NCBI GenBank assembly: GCA_002347925.1
Contig: DDYL01000169.1
Span: forward strand, 37,068 to 48,492
Direction: 5' to 3'
DNA: 11,425 nucleotides
Source: Chloroflexi bacterium UBA2235
GTDB taxonomy: Bacteria > Chloroflexota > UBA11872 > UBA12225
A program made the position numbers and the translations under genes. Every line of letters begins with the position of its first letter. The first letter of the stretch is position 1. Positions 1-7,313 of this stretch are shown piece by piece. The notes beneath the pieces were generated by a model, which had not been told where the DNA came from, ran no database searches, and saw only the letters and a program-made list of their open reading frames with translations.

Positions 1-260
1 GCCACGTAAAGCATCTGTCGGAACCACTTGGTGCTATACCAGCGTGCATCTTCGGCAAACCGGCGCCATCCCGTTGCCTCGGTCCTACGGGCGGCCCGAG
101 GGGCCGTCGCAAACCGCCGCGGAAAGTACGGGGCGCGGGGCCTACCTGAGACAGCTGCGACATCGACGGTCTTCTCGACCGCCAACCCTTCCATCACCGC
201 GTCACCACTGGAATCACCAACCAACGATCCGCCGGGCAATGGGACTGTCGTTCCCGTCAT
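1..260 (-). CDS. Unidentified protein, N-terminal part (runs off the left edge)
   Basis: An open frame of 86 codons starts at the ATG at 258-260 and is still open at position 1. Its ATG overlaps the TGA of the NHL/TPR gene (ATGA), and a strong Shine-Dalgarno (GGAGG, about 6 bases upstream) sits inside the end of that gene, so this is a real, probably translationally coupled start. The visible part is Gly/Ser/Val-rich for about 40 residues, then very basic (RRFATAPRAARRTEATG, residues 48-64), and ends in an aromatic stretch (residues 73-86, with W74, Y75, W79, F80, Y85) that may lead into a first membrane helix. No signal peptide is seen, so the N-terminus is probably cytoplasmic. From its place after permeases and an NHL protein, a polytopic membrane protein (for example of the Yip1 type) is one guess; the sequence shown does not prove it. 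Confidence 0.7.
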   Translation of the reverse strand, partial: MTGTTVPLPGGSLVGDSSGDAVMEGLAVEKTVDVAAVSGRPRAPYFPRRFATAPRAARRTEATGWRRFAEDARWYSTKWFRQMLYV

Positions 261-1759
261 GAGACGCCTCCGCGGTCGTCAAAGCGCATTGACATCAGCG
301 CACGCCCAATCCGGCGGACACCCCAGACAACCAAGGCAACTCCGGCAATTGTTGCCGGCAGGACAAACCCGAACTCCTCACGGACGAAATCGTGACGAAG
401 CTCTCCAAAGGCCAGTGACCAGCCCGCGTTGTTCCGCGCAACCGTGTATTCCTCCATGGCCTTGAGGTACTCGCCTCGCTTGAAGAACGCTTTCGCCAGT
501 CCGGTGTGGGCGAGTTCGAAATTGCTGTCCCGACGGAGGACTTCACGCCAGATGACCTCGGCCTCGGCATACTTGCCGTCGAAGAAGAGGCGGCTGCCCT
601 TGTGCAGGAGTTCGGCGAACTCGGTTGGCCGGAAGACCTGCACGTTATTCCGATTTGCATCCAGGACATACAAGCGCCCCTCGTTGCCGACCGCGAGGCT
701 CTGCGGAAGTTCGAACTTGCCTCGCTGTGAACCACGGCCTCCAAAGATCGCCAGAAGGTTCGCCGACTGGTCGTACTGGTAGATCCGGCCACTGTTGAAG
801 TCGAGTGCCGAGACAATCCCCTGGCTGTCAACAGTCACGTCCACGAACTGGGGCTTGATGGTCTGCGTCCCACGACGCTCAATCTCGCCATATGCCCTAT
901 TGCCCGATGTGTAGACGTCGTTCCCGATCGAGTTCAACTTCTTGATCTGATCGACGTCACCGAGGGGTGACACCGTGTAGATGAACCCTCGTTCATCCAC
1001 GAACATGTTGGCATGGTGTGTTGGCAAGACCTTTGAGATCTGCTTCTTCTGGGAATCTGTCGTGAACATCCGGATCAGCAAGCGACCGAGGTCGAACACC
1101 AACCGGTTCGCGCCAAAGAACCCCCGGAACGTGCCTTCACTATCCAGAAGGAAGATGCCACGGAAATCGCCCCCACCATTGAGGACGTAGAGATATCCGC
1201 GTCGATCAATGACGACCTTGTTGGGCTGGTAGACCTGATCATCCTGGAGCAGTCGCGAAGTAGGCTTCCCGAACTGCTTGATGAAGTCACCGGACGCCGT
1301 GTAGGAGACCAAGCGGCTGTTGCCGCGGTCAGCAACCCAGATGTCGCCTTGGGTTGTGATGAATACACCCTCTGGCGCATTCAATTTCCCCGGACCTTCT
1401 CCGCTGCCGATGGTCAGCATGTACGTACCGTCAGGCGAGAACTTGAGGACGCGATTGTTGCCCGTATCGGAAATCCAGACATTTCCGTTTTTGTCGATGT
1501 AGATGTCCGCCGGGTTCTTGAACGTCCCGCACTTCTGGTACATCCCGTCGATCTCGAAGTCGTAGATATACGGAAGTGGCGAGGCAAGCGTCCGCTTATC
1601 CTTGTCGAGCGTCCAGGAGTACTCACGGTCCGCCCATGCGACGGGCACCCCGCCCGGAAGCAGCCCGACCACGAACGCTGCGGCCAGCACCAAGGCCGTC
1701 GTGAAGGTCACGACACGCGCCAGCCTCGTGCGCCGATGCGACTTGAACTGCTTACTCAC
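257..1759 (-). CDS. Exported NHL-repeat beta-propeller / TPR protein with C-terminal membrane anchor
   Basis: A 500-residue protein starting at GTG (1757-1759), whose first bases overlap the TGA of the upstream permease gene (GTGA), which argues for translational coupling. Order of parts: basic N-terminus and hydrophobic core (about 16-36) with a likely cleavage site AWA/D at 41-44; NHL-type blades, clearest at about 80-115 (PADIYIDKNGNVWISDTGNN), 125-163, 177-205, 303-335 and 348-378; TPR-like helices at about 380-445 (LFFDGKYAEAEVIWREVLRR, then a second unit); a hydrophobic segment at about 465-483, followed by a basic tail. NHL propellers usually bind protein, RNA or sugar ligands, and some related propellers are lactonases; no catalytic site is identifiable here. 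Predicted topology is propeller and TPR outside, tail inside. Its place in the operon suggests a structural or sensing partner of the transporter, which is inference. Confidence 0.88.
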   Translation of the reverse strand: MSKQFKSHRRTRLARVVTFTTALVLAAAFVVGLLPGGVPVAWADREYSWTLDKDKRTLASPLPYIYDFEIDGMYQKCGTFKNPADIYIDKNGNVWISDTGNNRVLKFSPDGTYMLTIGSGEGPGKLNAPEGVFITTQGDIWVADRGNSRLVSYTASGDFIKQFGKPTSRLLQDDQVYQPNKVVIDRRGYLYVLNGGGDFRGIFLLDSEGTFRGFFGANRLVFDLGRLLIRMFTTDSQKKQISKVLPTHHANMFVDERGFIYTVSPLGDVDQIKKLNSIGNDVYTSGNRAYGEIERRGTQTIKPQFVDVTVDSQGIVSALDFNSGRIYQYDQSANLLAIFGGRGSQRGKFELPQSLAVGNEGRLYVLDANRNNVQVFRPTEFAELLHKGSRLFFDGKYAEAEVIWREVLRRDSNFELAHTGLAKAFFKRGEYLKAMEEYTVARNNAGWSLAFGELRHDFVREEFGFVLPATIAGVALVVWGVRRIGRALMSMRFDDRGGVS

Positions 1760-2664
1760 GACTTGATTCCCGAATGTGCCATCGTCTGGATGACCTTTGC
1801 CTGCCGAAGCAGGAAGACAGTGATGGTCGGCGCAGTCATCAGGAACGCTGCGGCCGCCTGCGCACCCTGGCGTGCAATCGCCGCCGGACCATTTGTCAGG
1901 CTGATCATTGCGACGCTGACCGTCTTCATCGCCTCGCTGCGCGTGAAAACCAACGGGCTGAAGCTGTCATTCCACAACTGGATGAAGCCGAAGATCAGCA
2001 GCGTGTTCCATGCTGGCGCAACATTCGGCATGACGATTTTCCAGAAGATCGTCCACTCCTGCGCACCGTCGACACGAGCCGCCTCGATCAGTTCGTTCGG
2101 AACCGCATTGTCCATGAACTGCTTCATCATGAACAGTCCGTAGCTCCACGCGAGGGCCGGCAGGATCAGCGCACCGTACGTGTCGATGAGCCCGATCTTC
2201 TGCACCACGAGATACTGCGGAATGCGAGTTACCTGCGGGGCAAACATCAGGGCCGCCACGATCATTCCGAAGATGAAGTTACGACCCGGCAGGACCCTCG
2301 CCTTGGAGAGCGGATACGCACACATCGAGCACATCAACACTTGGAGAAGCACAGTCGTCAGCACCACGAAGATACTGTTGAACAGGTACCGGGTGAACGG
2401 CACGGCCAAGGCATTCGTGGCGAGCAACAGATCCTGGAAGTTGTCGAGGGTCGGGCGCCGAACCAGGAACGGTGGCGGAAAGAGCAGGAGCTCCTCAAGC
2501 GGCTTGAACGCGGTCGAGATGACGTACACGATCGGAAGCATCGAGAAGACGGCCATCGGGATGAGGAAAAGGTACGAAGGCGCGGGAGCCTGCTTGCGAA
2601 GAAACCGCATGACCTTCGTCACGGAAAAGTCAACGGTCTGAGGACGTTGCACGAGTACGGCCAT
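1756..2664 (-). CDS. Carbohydrate ABC transporter permease, MalG/UgpE type
   Basis: A 302-residue inner-membrane permease of the CUT1 (sugar) ABC importer family, at the family's usual length. It has a short cytoplasmic N-terminus, a first membrane helix at about 30-52 followed by TAFKPLEELL, further helices at about 93-116, 130-150, 160-180, 218-240 and 268-286, and the cytoplasmic EAA loop at about 191-214 (ELIEAARVDG, then KIVMP), which docks on the ATPase. The ATG at 2662-2664 has a GGAGAG ribosome site about 8 bases upstream. It lies 71 bases after the partner permease and overlaps the NHL gene start by four bases. It should form a heterodimer with the MalF-type protein encoded upstream. 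The substrate cannot be deduced from permease sequence alone. Confidence 0.95.
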   Translation of the reverse strand: MAVLVQRPQTVDFSVTKVMRFLRKQAPAPSYLFLIPMAVFSMLPIVYVISTAFKPLEELLLFPPPFLVRRPTLDNFQDLLLATNALAVPFTRYLFNSIFVVLTTVLLQVLMCSMCAYPLSKARVLPGRNFIFGMIVAALMFAPQVTRIPQYLVVQKIGLIDTYGALILPALAWSYGLFMMKQFMDNAVPNELIEAARVDGAQEWTIFWKIVMPNVAPAWNTLLIFGFIQLWNDSFSPLVFTRSEAMKTVSVAMISLTNGPAAIARQGAQAAAAFLMTAPTITVFLLRQAKVIQTMAHSGIKS

Positions 2665-2683
2665 GGCTCGCTCTCCAAATCAC

Positions 2684-2720
2684 TGGGTGGACCGGGAACG
2701 ACTTGCCCCGGAACCACCCA
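2684..2720 (-). repeat. Intercistronic stem-loop A between the two permease genes
   Basis: On the plus strand, TGGGTGG (2684-2690) pairs perfectly with CCACCCA (2714-2720), and CCGGG (2692-2696) with CCCGG (2707-2711), leaving a 1/2-base internal bulge and a 10-base loop: twelve paired bases in a 71-base gap. No T-run follows on the transcribed strand, so it is more likely an mRNA-stabilising or attenuating hairpin than a complete intrinsic terminator. On the mRNA strand the region carries GGTGGGT, 13 bases, then GTCGTTCC. The same pair of words occurs in the preceding gap. Confidence 0.6.
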
Positions 2721-2735
2721 CCTTCCGACGGCTGA

Positions 2736-3689
2736 TCAGTATTCGTTCTTCGAAGAAAACATGCGCATGAGCAGTCGGCCAAGGCCGAATGTCAGAAGGA
2801 AGAGGAAGACGGCAACGGTGGTTGCGTATCCCATCTCAAACCGGATGAACGCAAAGTCATACATGTGCGCCACGATGGTATGGCCGGCGTACAGCGGGCT
2901 TGGCAATCCGGCGAGCGATGTCGCGACCTCGAAGACCGAGAACCCGGCAACCACCGCCATGACACTGCCGAAAAGCAACTGCGGCTTGATCATCGGCAAG
3001 GTGATGTACCAGACCTCCTGAAGCGGGTTCTTTATCCCGTCCATCTTCCCGGCCTCATAAAGGTCTCCGGGAACGGTCTGCAACCCTGCAAGGAACACCA
3101 GGAACCCAGTTCCCATGCTCATCCAGAGGGCCACGAACATGATGACGGGCATGATGGCCGCCTGTTCGGCAAGGAACTGGTAAGGCTCATCGATCGCGCC
3201 GATCCCAAGGAGCCAATTGTTGAGGTATCCGTAGCGGTCCCCGGAGAAAACGATCTTCCAGACCACACCCATTGCCACTGCGCCCGTGATCGACGGCGCG
3301 TAGAAACAGAGTGCGAGCGGTGTCTTCAACTTCAATGGGTTGATAAGCCACGCAAACATGAATGACAGGAAGAACCCGATCGGGCCAGTAATGACCGCAA
3401 ATGTCAGGGTGTTCCCGATCGCGATGATGAACACATCGTCCTCTAGGAACAGCAACTTGTAGTTACTCCACCCGATGAACCTCGGGGCCTCCAGCACATT
3501 GAAGTACGTGAAGCTCAGGTACACCGCCGTCAGGACCGGGGCCACCACGAAGACGGTGAAAAAGATCAGGAACGGTGCCATGAAAAGGTACGACGTTCCG
3601 AACTTCTGCCAGAACAGCGCCAATCCTTCCGGACGTGCGGCCGTCGAGACCATCCCGCGCGATGTCATCACCTCAGTGCGACCCGCCAT
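2736..3689 (-). CDS. Sugar ABC transporter permease, MalF/UgpA type
   Basis: A 317-residue inner-membrane permease of the CUT1 importer family, normal in length. Hydrophobic helices lie at about 33-60 (the typical first helix followed by YFNVLEAPRFIGWSNYKLL), 86-115, 125-148, 178-203, 236-255 and 285-305. The EAA loop is at about 211-233 (YEAGKMDGIKN, ending ITLPMIKP), the site that contacts the ATPase. The ATG at 3687-3689 follows AGGGGGGAAACGGC, a strong ribosome site; in-frame ATGs at codons 8 and 13 are possible alternatives with weaker upstream sequence. It is separated from the upstream binding-protein gene by 90 bases with a stem-loop and pairs functionally with the MalG-type permease downstream. 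Confidence 0.95.
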   Translation of the reverse strand: MAGRTEVMTSRGMVSTAARPEGLALFWQKFGTSYLFMAPFLIFFTVFVVAPVLTAVYLSFTYFNVLEAPRFIGWSNYKLLFLEDDVFIIAIGNTLTFAVITGPIGFFLSFMFAWLINPLKLKTPLALCFYAPSITGAVAMGVVWKIVFSGDRYGYLNNWLLGIGAIDEPYQFLAEQAAIMPVIMFVALWMSMGTGFLVFLAGLQTVPGDLYEAGKMDGIKNPLQEVWYITLPMIKPQLLFGSVMAVVAGFSVFEVATSLAGLPSPLYAGHTIVAHMYDFAFIRFEMGYATTVAVFLFLLTFGLGRLLMRMFSSKNEY

Positions 3690-3728
3690 GCCGTTTCCCC
3701 CCTGTAAGAACCACAGAATGCTTCCGAA

Positions 3729-3752
3729 GCCCGGAACGACGTGTCCCTGGGC
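3729..3752 (-). repeat. Intercistronic stem-loop B between binding-protein and permease genes
   Basis: On the mRNA (minus) strand, GCCC-A-GGGA, loop CACGTCG, TTCC-GGGC forms an eight-pair stem with one bulged A and one G-T pair. Together with 3755-3761 it carries GGTGGGT, 14 bases, then GTCGTTCC, matching stem-loop A. Hairpins behind binding-protein genes in ABC operons commonly slow 3' decay of that cistron, giving more binding protein than permease; this role is inferred. Confidence 0.45.
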
Positions 3753-3779
3753 ATACCCACCGCTACCGAATGACGTTCG

Positions 3780-6700
3780 TCACCCTCGCCGGTACATCGA
3801 CTTGTCTACCTTCACGCCGAACTCCTCCTGCTTCTTGGCGAGTTCCTTGTTGATGTCGTAGATGGCATCCTCGAGTGCCTCACGCGGATTCATTCCCTGA
3901 AGAACGACCCGGTTCCACGCATTCAGGACGTGGCGACCGGTGAAATATCCACCTAGCACCACGGGAGGTTCGCGGAACCAGCGCCACTGCTCCATGATGA
4001 ACGCAATGTCCTTCTTGGGCCAAGGCAATGCCTGCAGGGCCTCCAGGTTAGCCGTGTTCCAGCGGGCCTCAACACCGATCAGTGCCTCGAGTTCGCCACC
4101 GAAGCGCTGCTGGGCGTCCTTGGACGACCACCACTTGACGAACTGCCAGGACTCTTCCTTGTGCTTCGATTGCTCGAAGATCACCATGCTCGCCCCGGTT
4201 CCACCACTGGCCCGGATGATCGTGCCGTCCGGCAACTTCTGACCGGTCTGCGGGTCAATGCATGGGACGACGGTGCCCATCGACGTCGTTGAACCACACC
4301 GGTGTCCCGGCATTGGCCGCATCTCCCACCGACCCGTCAATTCCGGAGCCGCCACCGAAAGGGCGATGTAGACCCCGTAGCCCGCCACGCCGATCGGTTG
4401 CTCACCGGTCCGCATCCGGGTGAAGAAGTTCGCCTCACGGGGAATCTTGTAGTTGCTGTAAAGGTCAGTCCACTCCTGGAACCCGACCAATGCCTCAGGG
4501 GTGTCAAGTGAAGACCGGCATGAACCGTCCATGCACTTGTAGTACTCGCCACCGTTCTGGAAAAGGAACGGTGTGAACCCGACCGCGCCTTCAGTCACGC
4601 CAACACCTGTCGGTGGCGGATAGTAGAAGTCCAACCCGTTCTGCTGGAGTTTCAGCAAGGCGTCGTACAGGTCATCCCACGTGTCGGGAGGCTTGATCCC
4701 GAGTTCACTGAGGATGTCCGTCCGGTAGAAGGTCATCGCAAAATCCTGCGTCTCAGGAATTGCCCAGTTACCTTCCTCGTTGGTGAATGGAACCCGGTAC
4801 CGGAATGGGACAAGCGCCCCTTCCCGGAACCGCTTGGCAATCTGAGGATAGTCCGGGAAGTTCGTCAGGTTGACGAGTCCCTTCCGTACCGCAAAGTCAA
4901 CCGGAAGCTGGCTTGGCACACCGACCGCGACGTCGGGGGCTTCACCAGCGGTCGTCGCGAGCAATAGTACGGACCCTGCACCTTCGCCAAGGCTTGCGGG
5001 TGGGATTACGTGGACGTTCACCTTGATTCCGGTGTTCGGCGTGAAGTCGTCCTCGATCATGTCCTTCATGATCTGGCCCCACTCGGTACCACGACCTACC
5101 CAAACATCAAGGACGGTCTCCTTGCTGTCCTTGGCGTAGCTGCTACCGAGGCCTGTGTAGTCACGCGTGAACGATGAGATGAACGTGCTCAAGGAAGCAA
5201 CCGTCTGCTCGAACACATTCGCCTGAACTCGGGGCAATGGGGTGTTCGCCGAATGGACGGTGAGCCATTCCACCGCAAGTGGGTGGTTCTGCAAGTTCAG
5301 CAACCAAGTTGCCAGGATCCCCTGGCTTCTCATGAAGTCCTCGAGAAGACGGTGAATCTCTGCCGGCTTATCGATCATTCGCTGCAATTGCGACTCGACG
5401 ACCCGGAACGCCGATGAAGCATCGTTCTTTGCCCGTCCAATCTCCTCCATGCGCGATGCCTGCAATTCGAGGCGGTCATGCAATTTCTGGAGTCGCGGGA
5501 CAAGGGACGGAATCTTCTCATGGAGGTCCCATTCCATGTTCACGTCCGGTTGGGACCCCGTAATCATGAGCATCTCGCGACTCATCTGGCTCATTTCAGA
5601 GAGCATCAGGTCGAGTTCGCGCATCGTCTCAGACATGAAGCCAAGCGTGACGTCCATCTGGACGACGTTCTTGCCCTTTGTCAGATGGAAGAGATACGGC
5701 TTGCCCTCCGCCAACTGGTTCTCGCGCAAAGTTTCCAAGCGCCAGTCGCGTTCCATCCGGAACAGGATCCCGCCGGCCTCACGAAAGGGCACCTCCCCGT
5801 TGATCCGAAGTGATCGCATGCGGGGGCGTCGCCCTGCCCATCCTTGCCAGATGTTGAAACTCAGTTCATACAGGCCCTCTTCAGGAACCTCGACTTCCCA
5901 CCGTACCCACTGACCGGGCAGGCGCCACCGCCACCAACCAAAGGAATTCAGCTTGAACAGACCGTCGGCGTAGGGACTGGCGAGCGCGTCGAAGTTGACC
6001 TCACCACGTACCGTCGGATCGGACTTCACGGTCGGATTCTCGGCCTCGACGAGAGTGGCCTTCTTGACCTCGATTTCCTTGAGACCCTTCGACTTCCAGA
6101 TCTTTACCTGCTCATCGTAGGCGGGGACGATCTTGGGCGAATGCACCGAAATGGACGCAAGCGCTAGGGTCTCTCGCACCGTCTGGAGGCGCAGTCGCTG
6201 AAGTCCCTTTTCGAATAGGAACTGGAACGGCGCGTCATAGCGTCCATCGGCATCCTCGATAGTCTTGGTCTCCCACTGGGGAGCCTCAATCTGGGCCGGC
6301 CGGACGTCGTTCCCCTGGTTGTCCTTCTTGACCGCGCCGTTGTCCTTCCACACCCTCTGGAAGACCACCCGCTTGGCCTCACGGAAAGGCAACTTGCCAT
6401 TGATCAGCAGATCGCGTTGCACCGATGCCCGCTTGCCGGGAATCGGGTAGTAGTCCATCGTGATTTCGTACAGACCCGTGGTTGGAACGTCGATTTCCCA
6501 TTCGACCCACCCATCATCCTCGGTCCAGAGGAGTGACGGTCCCGGGCGTCCCTTGAAGTTGTCGACCTTCTGCAAGCCTTCAGAACCACCGTTGCTGACG
6601 TAGTTGACTGCCGGGATCTTGATGACAACGTCGGTCGTGGCCTTGAATTTCTTGTCCCATTCGGCCTTGACATCGGCGTAGATCGGCTGACCCGCCAGAT

Positions 6701-6986
6701 CTTCGGGAAGCATGTCCTCGAACAGCTTGTCCGGCTTTGGTGCGTCAGGCATCGGCTTTGCCGGGGGTTGCGCCTGACCTGTGCGGCTACCACCAATTTC
6801 GGCCGTGCCGACCGATGTGGCCCCGGCGCCGACGGGTTGCGCCAGGGGCGCGATTGACATCGCAACAACCGCCACGGCAACCGCGCGGTGCGCCCACGCC
6901 GTCAAGCTTGCGCCACCCACCGATCGCCAGCGCGGCATCTGGGGCACATGCCCCCGCACGACGTTCACGATCGAACACCCTCGCAT
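3780..6986 (-). CDS. Multidomain extracellular solute-binding protein (two repeated N-terminal modules + helical spacer + SBP family 1)
   Basis: A 1068-residue exported protein, more than twice the usual 400-450 of sugar-binding proteins. A signal segment with hydrophobic core at about 34-50 is followed by a Pro-rich linker (about 71-88). It has no lipobox, so it may be secreted or anchored by an uncleaved helix. Two related modules follow, aligned at exactly 200 residues: WVEWEIDVP(160-168)/WVRWEVEVP(360-368), GLYE(171-174/371-374) and INGKLPFREA(195-204)/INGEVPFREA(395-404), resembling beta-sandwich carbohydrate-binding modules. Residues about 445-560 look helical or coiled-coil. From about 625 comes an SBP_bac_1-type domain (DVWVGRG, GEAPDVAVG, FYRTDILSELGIKPPDTW, FLFQNGGEYY, SWQFVKWWSS). 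Cysteines at 818/823 and 897/909 could form disulfides. The ATG at 6984-6986 has GGAGG 7 bases upstream; Met17 (6938) is a weaker alternative. Role: sugar capture for the downstream permeases. Confidence 0.93.
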   Translation of the reverse strand: MRGCSIVNVVRGHVPQMPRWRSVGGASLTAWAHRAVAVAVVAMSIAPLAQPVGAGATSVGTAEIGGSRTGQAQPPAKPMPDAPKPDKLFEDMLPEDLAGQPIYADVKAEWDKKFKATTDVVIKIPAVNYVSNGGSEGLQKVDNFKGRPGPSLLWTEDDGWVEWEIDVPTTGLYEITMDYYPIPGKRASVQRDLLINGKLPFREAKRVVFQRVWKDNGAVKKDNQGNDVRPAQIEAPQWETKTIEDADGRYDAPFQFLFEKGLQRLRLQTVRETLALASISVHSPKIVPAYDEQVKIWKSKGLKEIEVKKATLVEAENPTVKSDPTVRGEVNFDALASPYADGLFKLNSFGWWRWRLPGQWVRWEVEVPEEGLYELSFNIWQGWAGRRPRMRSLRINGEVPFREAGGILFRMERDWRLETLRENQLAEGKPYLFHLTKGKNVVQMDVTLGFMSETMRELDLMLSEMSQMSREMLMITGSQPDVNMEWDLHEKIPSLVPRLQKLHDRLELQASRMEEIGRAKNDASSAFRVVESQLQRMIDKPAEIHRLLEDFMRSQGILATWLLNLQNHPLAVEWLTVHSANTPLPRVQANVFEQTVASLSTFISSFTRDYTGLGSSYAKDSKETVLDVWVGRGTEWGQIMKDMIEDDFTPNTGIKVNVHVIPPASLGEGAGSVLLLATTAGEAPDVAVGVPSQLPVDFAVRKGLVNLTNFPDYPQIAKRFREGALVPFRYRVPFTNEEGNWAIPETQDFAMTFYRTDILSELGIKPPDTWDDLYDALLKLQQNGLDFYYPPPTGVGVTEGAVGFTPFLFQNGGEYYKCMDGSCRSSLDTPEALVGFQEWTDLYSNYKIPREANFFTRMRTGEQPIGVAGYGVYIALSVAAPELTGRWEMRPMPGHRCGSTTSMGTVVPCIDPQTGQKLPDGTIIRASGGTGASMVIFEQSKHKEESWQFVKWWSSKDAQQRFGGELEALIGVEARWNTANLEALQALPWPKKDIAFIMEQWRWFREPPVVLGGYFTGRHVLNAWNRVVLQGMNPREALEDAIYDINKELAKKQEEFGVKVDKSMYRRG

Positions 6987-7034
6987 CGCGTTCCTCCGAC
7001 TTCACCGCCACCCAGGCGAGTGCCGTCCATCTCG

Positions 7035-7056
7035 TTGACCGATTGATTGATTGACA
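7035..7056. repeat. Short TTGA repeats in the operon leader
   Basis: TTGAC at 7035-7039 and TTGACA at 7051-7056 flank TTGA units in the 4-base tandem run GATTGATTGATTGA (7041-7054). It lies about 50-70 bases upstream of the binding-protein start and downstream of the inferred transcription start, where a repressor site or structured leader could sit. It may also be chance low-complexity sequence. Confidence 0.3.
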
Positions 7057-7145
7057 GTTTGAGTGACCGAACCGCAGCACGGTAACCGACACGGCGAAAT
7101 AGTGCGACGCCACCCCCGCAACCGCCCCCCGGCAAGACCGGCGGC

Positions 7146-7174
7146 AGTATATCGGCGGCCGAGATACCCGACAA
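7146..7174 (-). promoter_or_regulatory. Probable sigma-70-type promoter of the uptake operon
   Basis: On the minus strand, TTGTCG (7174-7169) lies exactly 17 bases before TATACT (7151-7146). Each hexamer is close to consensus (TTGACA, TATAAT). Transcription would start near 7139, giving a leader of about 150 bases before the binding-protein ATG. The spacing and quality are good, but this is a visual match only. Confidence 0.45.
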
Positions 7175-7313
7175 CAGGCGAGACGCGGCCATGCCGCTAT
7201 ACTCCCGCCGCGCGTCAATCTATTCGCTCGCGGGCGACAGCGCAACCCGCGATGTGGGAAGCATCGTGTGCGGAACCGACTGCGATGCCGTCCACCCAAC
7301 GGGAAATCACTCG

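Larger units (their letters stand above)
6987..7313. other. Divergent intergenic region between the uptake operon and dcd
   Basis: These 327 bases separate the binding-protein gene (leftward) from dcd (rightward). They contain the probable operon promoter, a leader of about 150 bases, a short run of TTGA repeats (7035-7056), the imperfect direct repeat GGCGGCAGTATATC / GGCGGCCGAGATAC near 7140-7166, and the inverted repeat GCGGC-CAT-GCCGC (7185-7197) directly followed by TATACT (7198-7203). The last could be a -10 box for dcd, but no acceptable -35 sits at 16-18 bases. An in-frame extension of dcd is open from ATG 7191, but it is not supported by family length. Confidence 0.6.

Noticed and set aside
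28..465. 145-codon plus-strand frame at the left end
   Set aside because: It is antisense to the partial coupled gene and the NHL gene end; its composition is Arg/Pro/Ser-rich and it has no domain.
1774..3021. 415-codon open frame on the plus strand opposite the permease genes
   Set aside because: Antisense to two clear membrane permeases; the translation is rich in Arg, His and Glu without any domain, typical of the reverse frame of hydrophobic coding sequence.
7051..7079. TTGACA at 7051-7056 as the -35 box of a rightward promoter for dcd
   Set aside because: No -10-like hexamer lies 16-18 bases downstream; the position holds a GC-rich sequence.
7191..7313. In-frame N-terminal extension of dcd from ATG 7191
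   Set aside because: The extra 41 residues have no family counterpart, while the product from ATG 7314 begins exactly like known dCTP deaminases and has the normal length.
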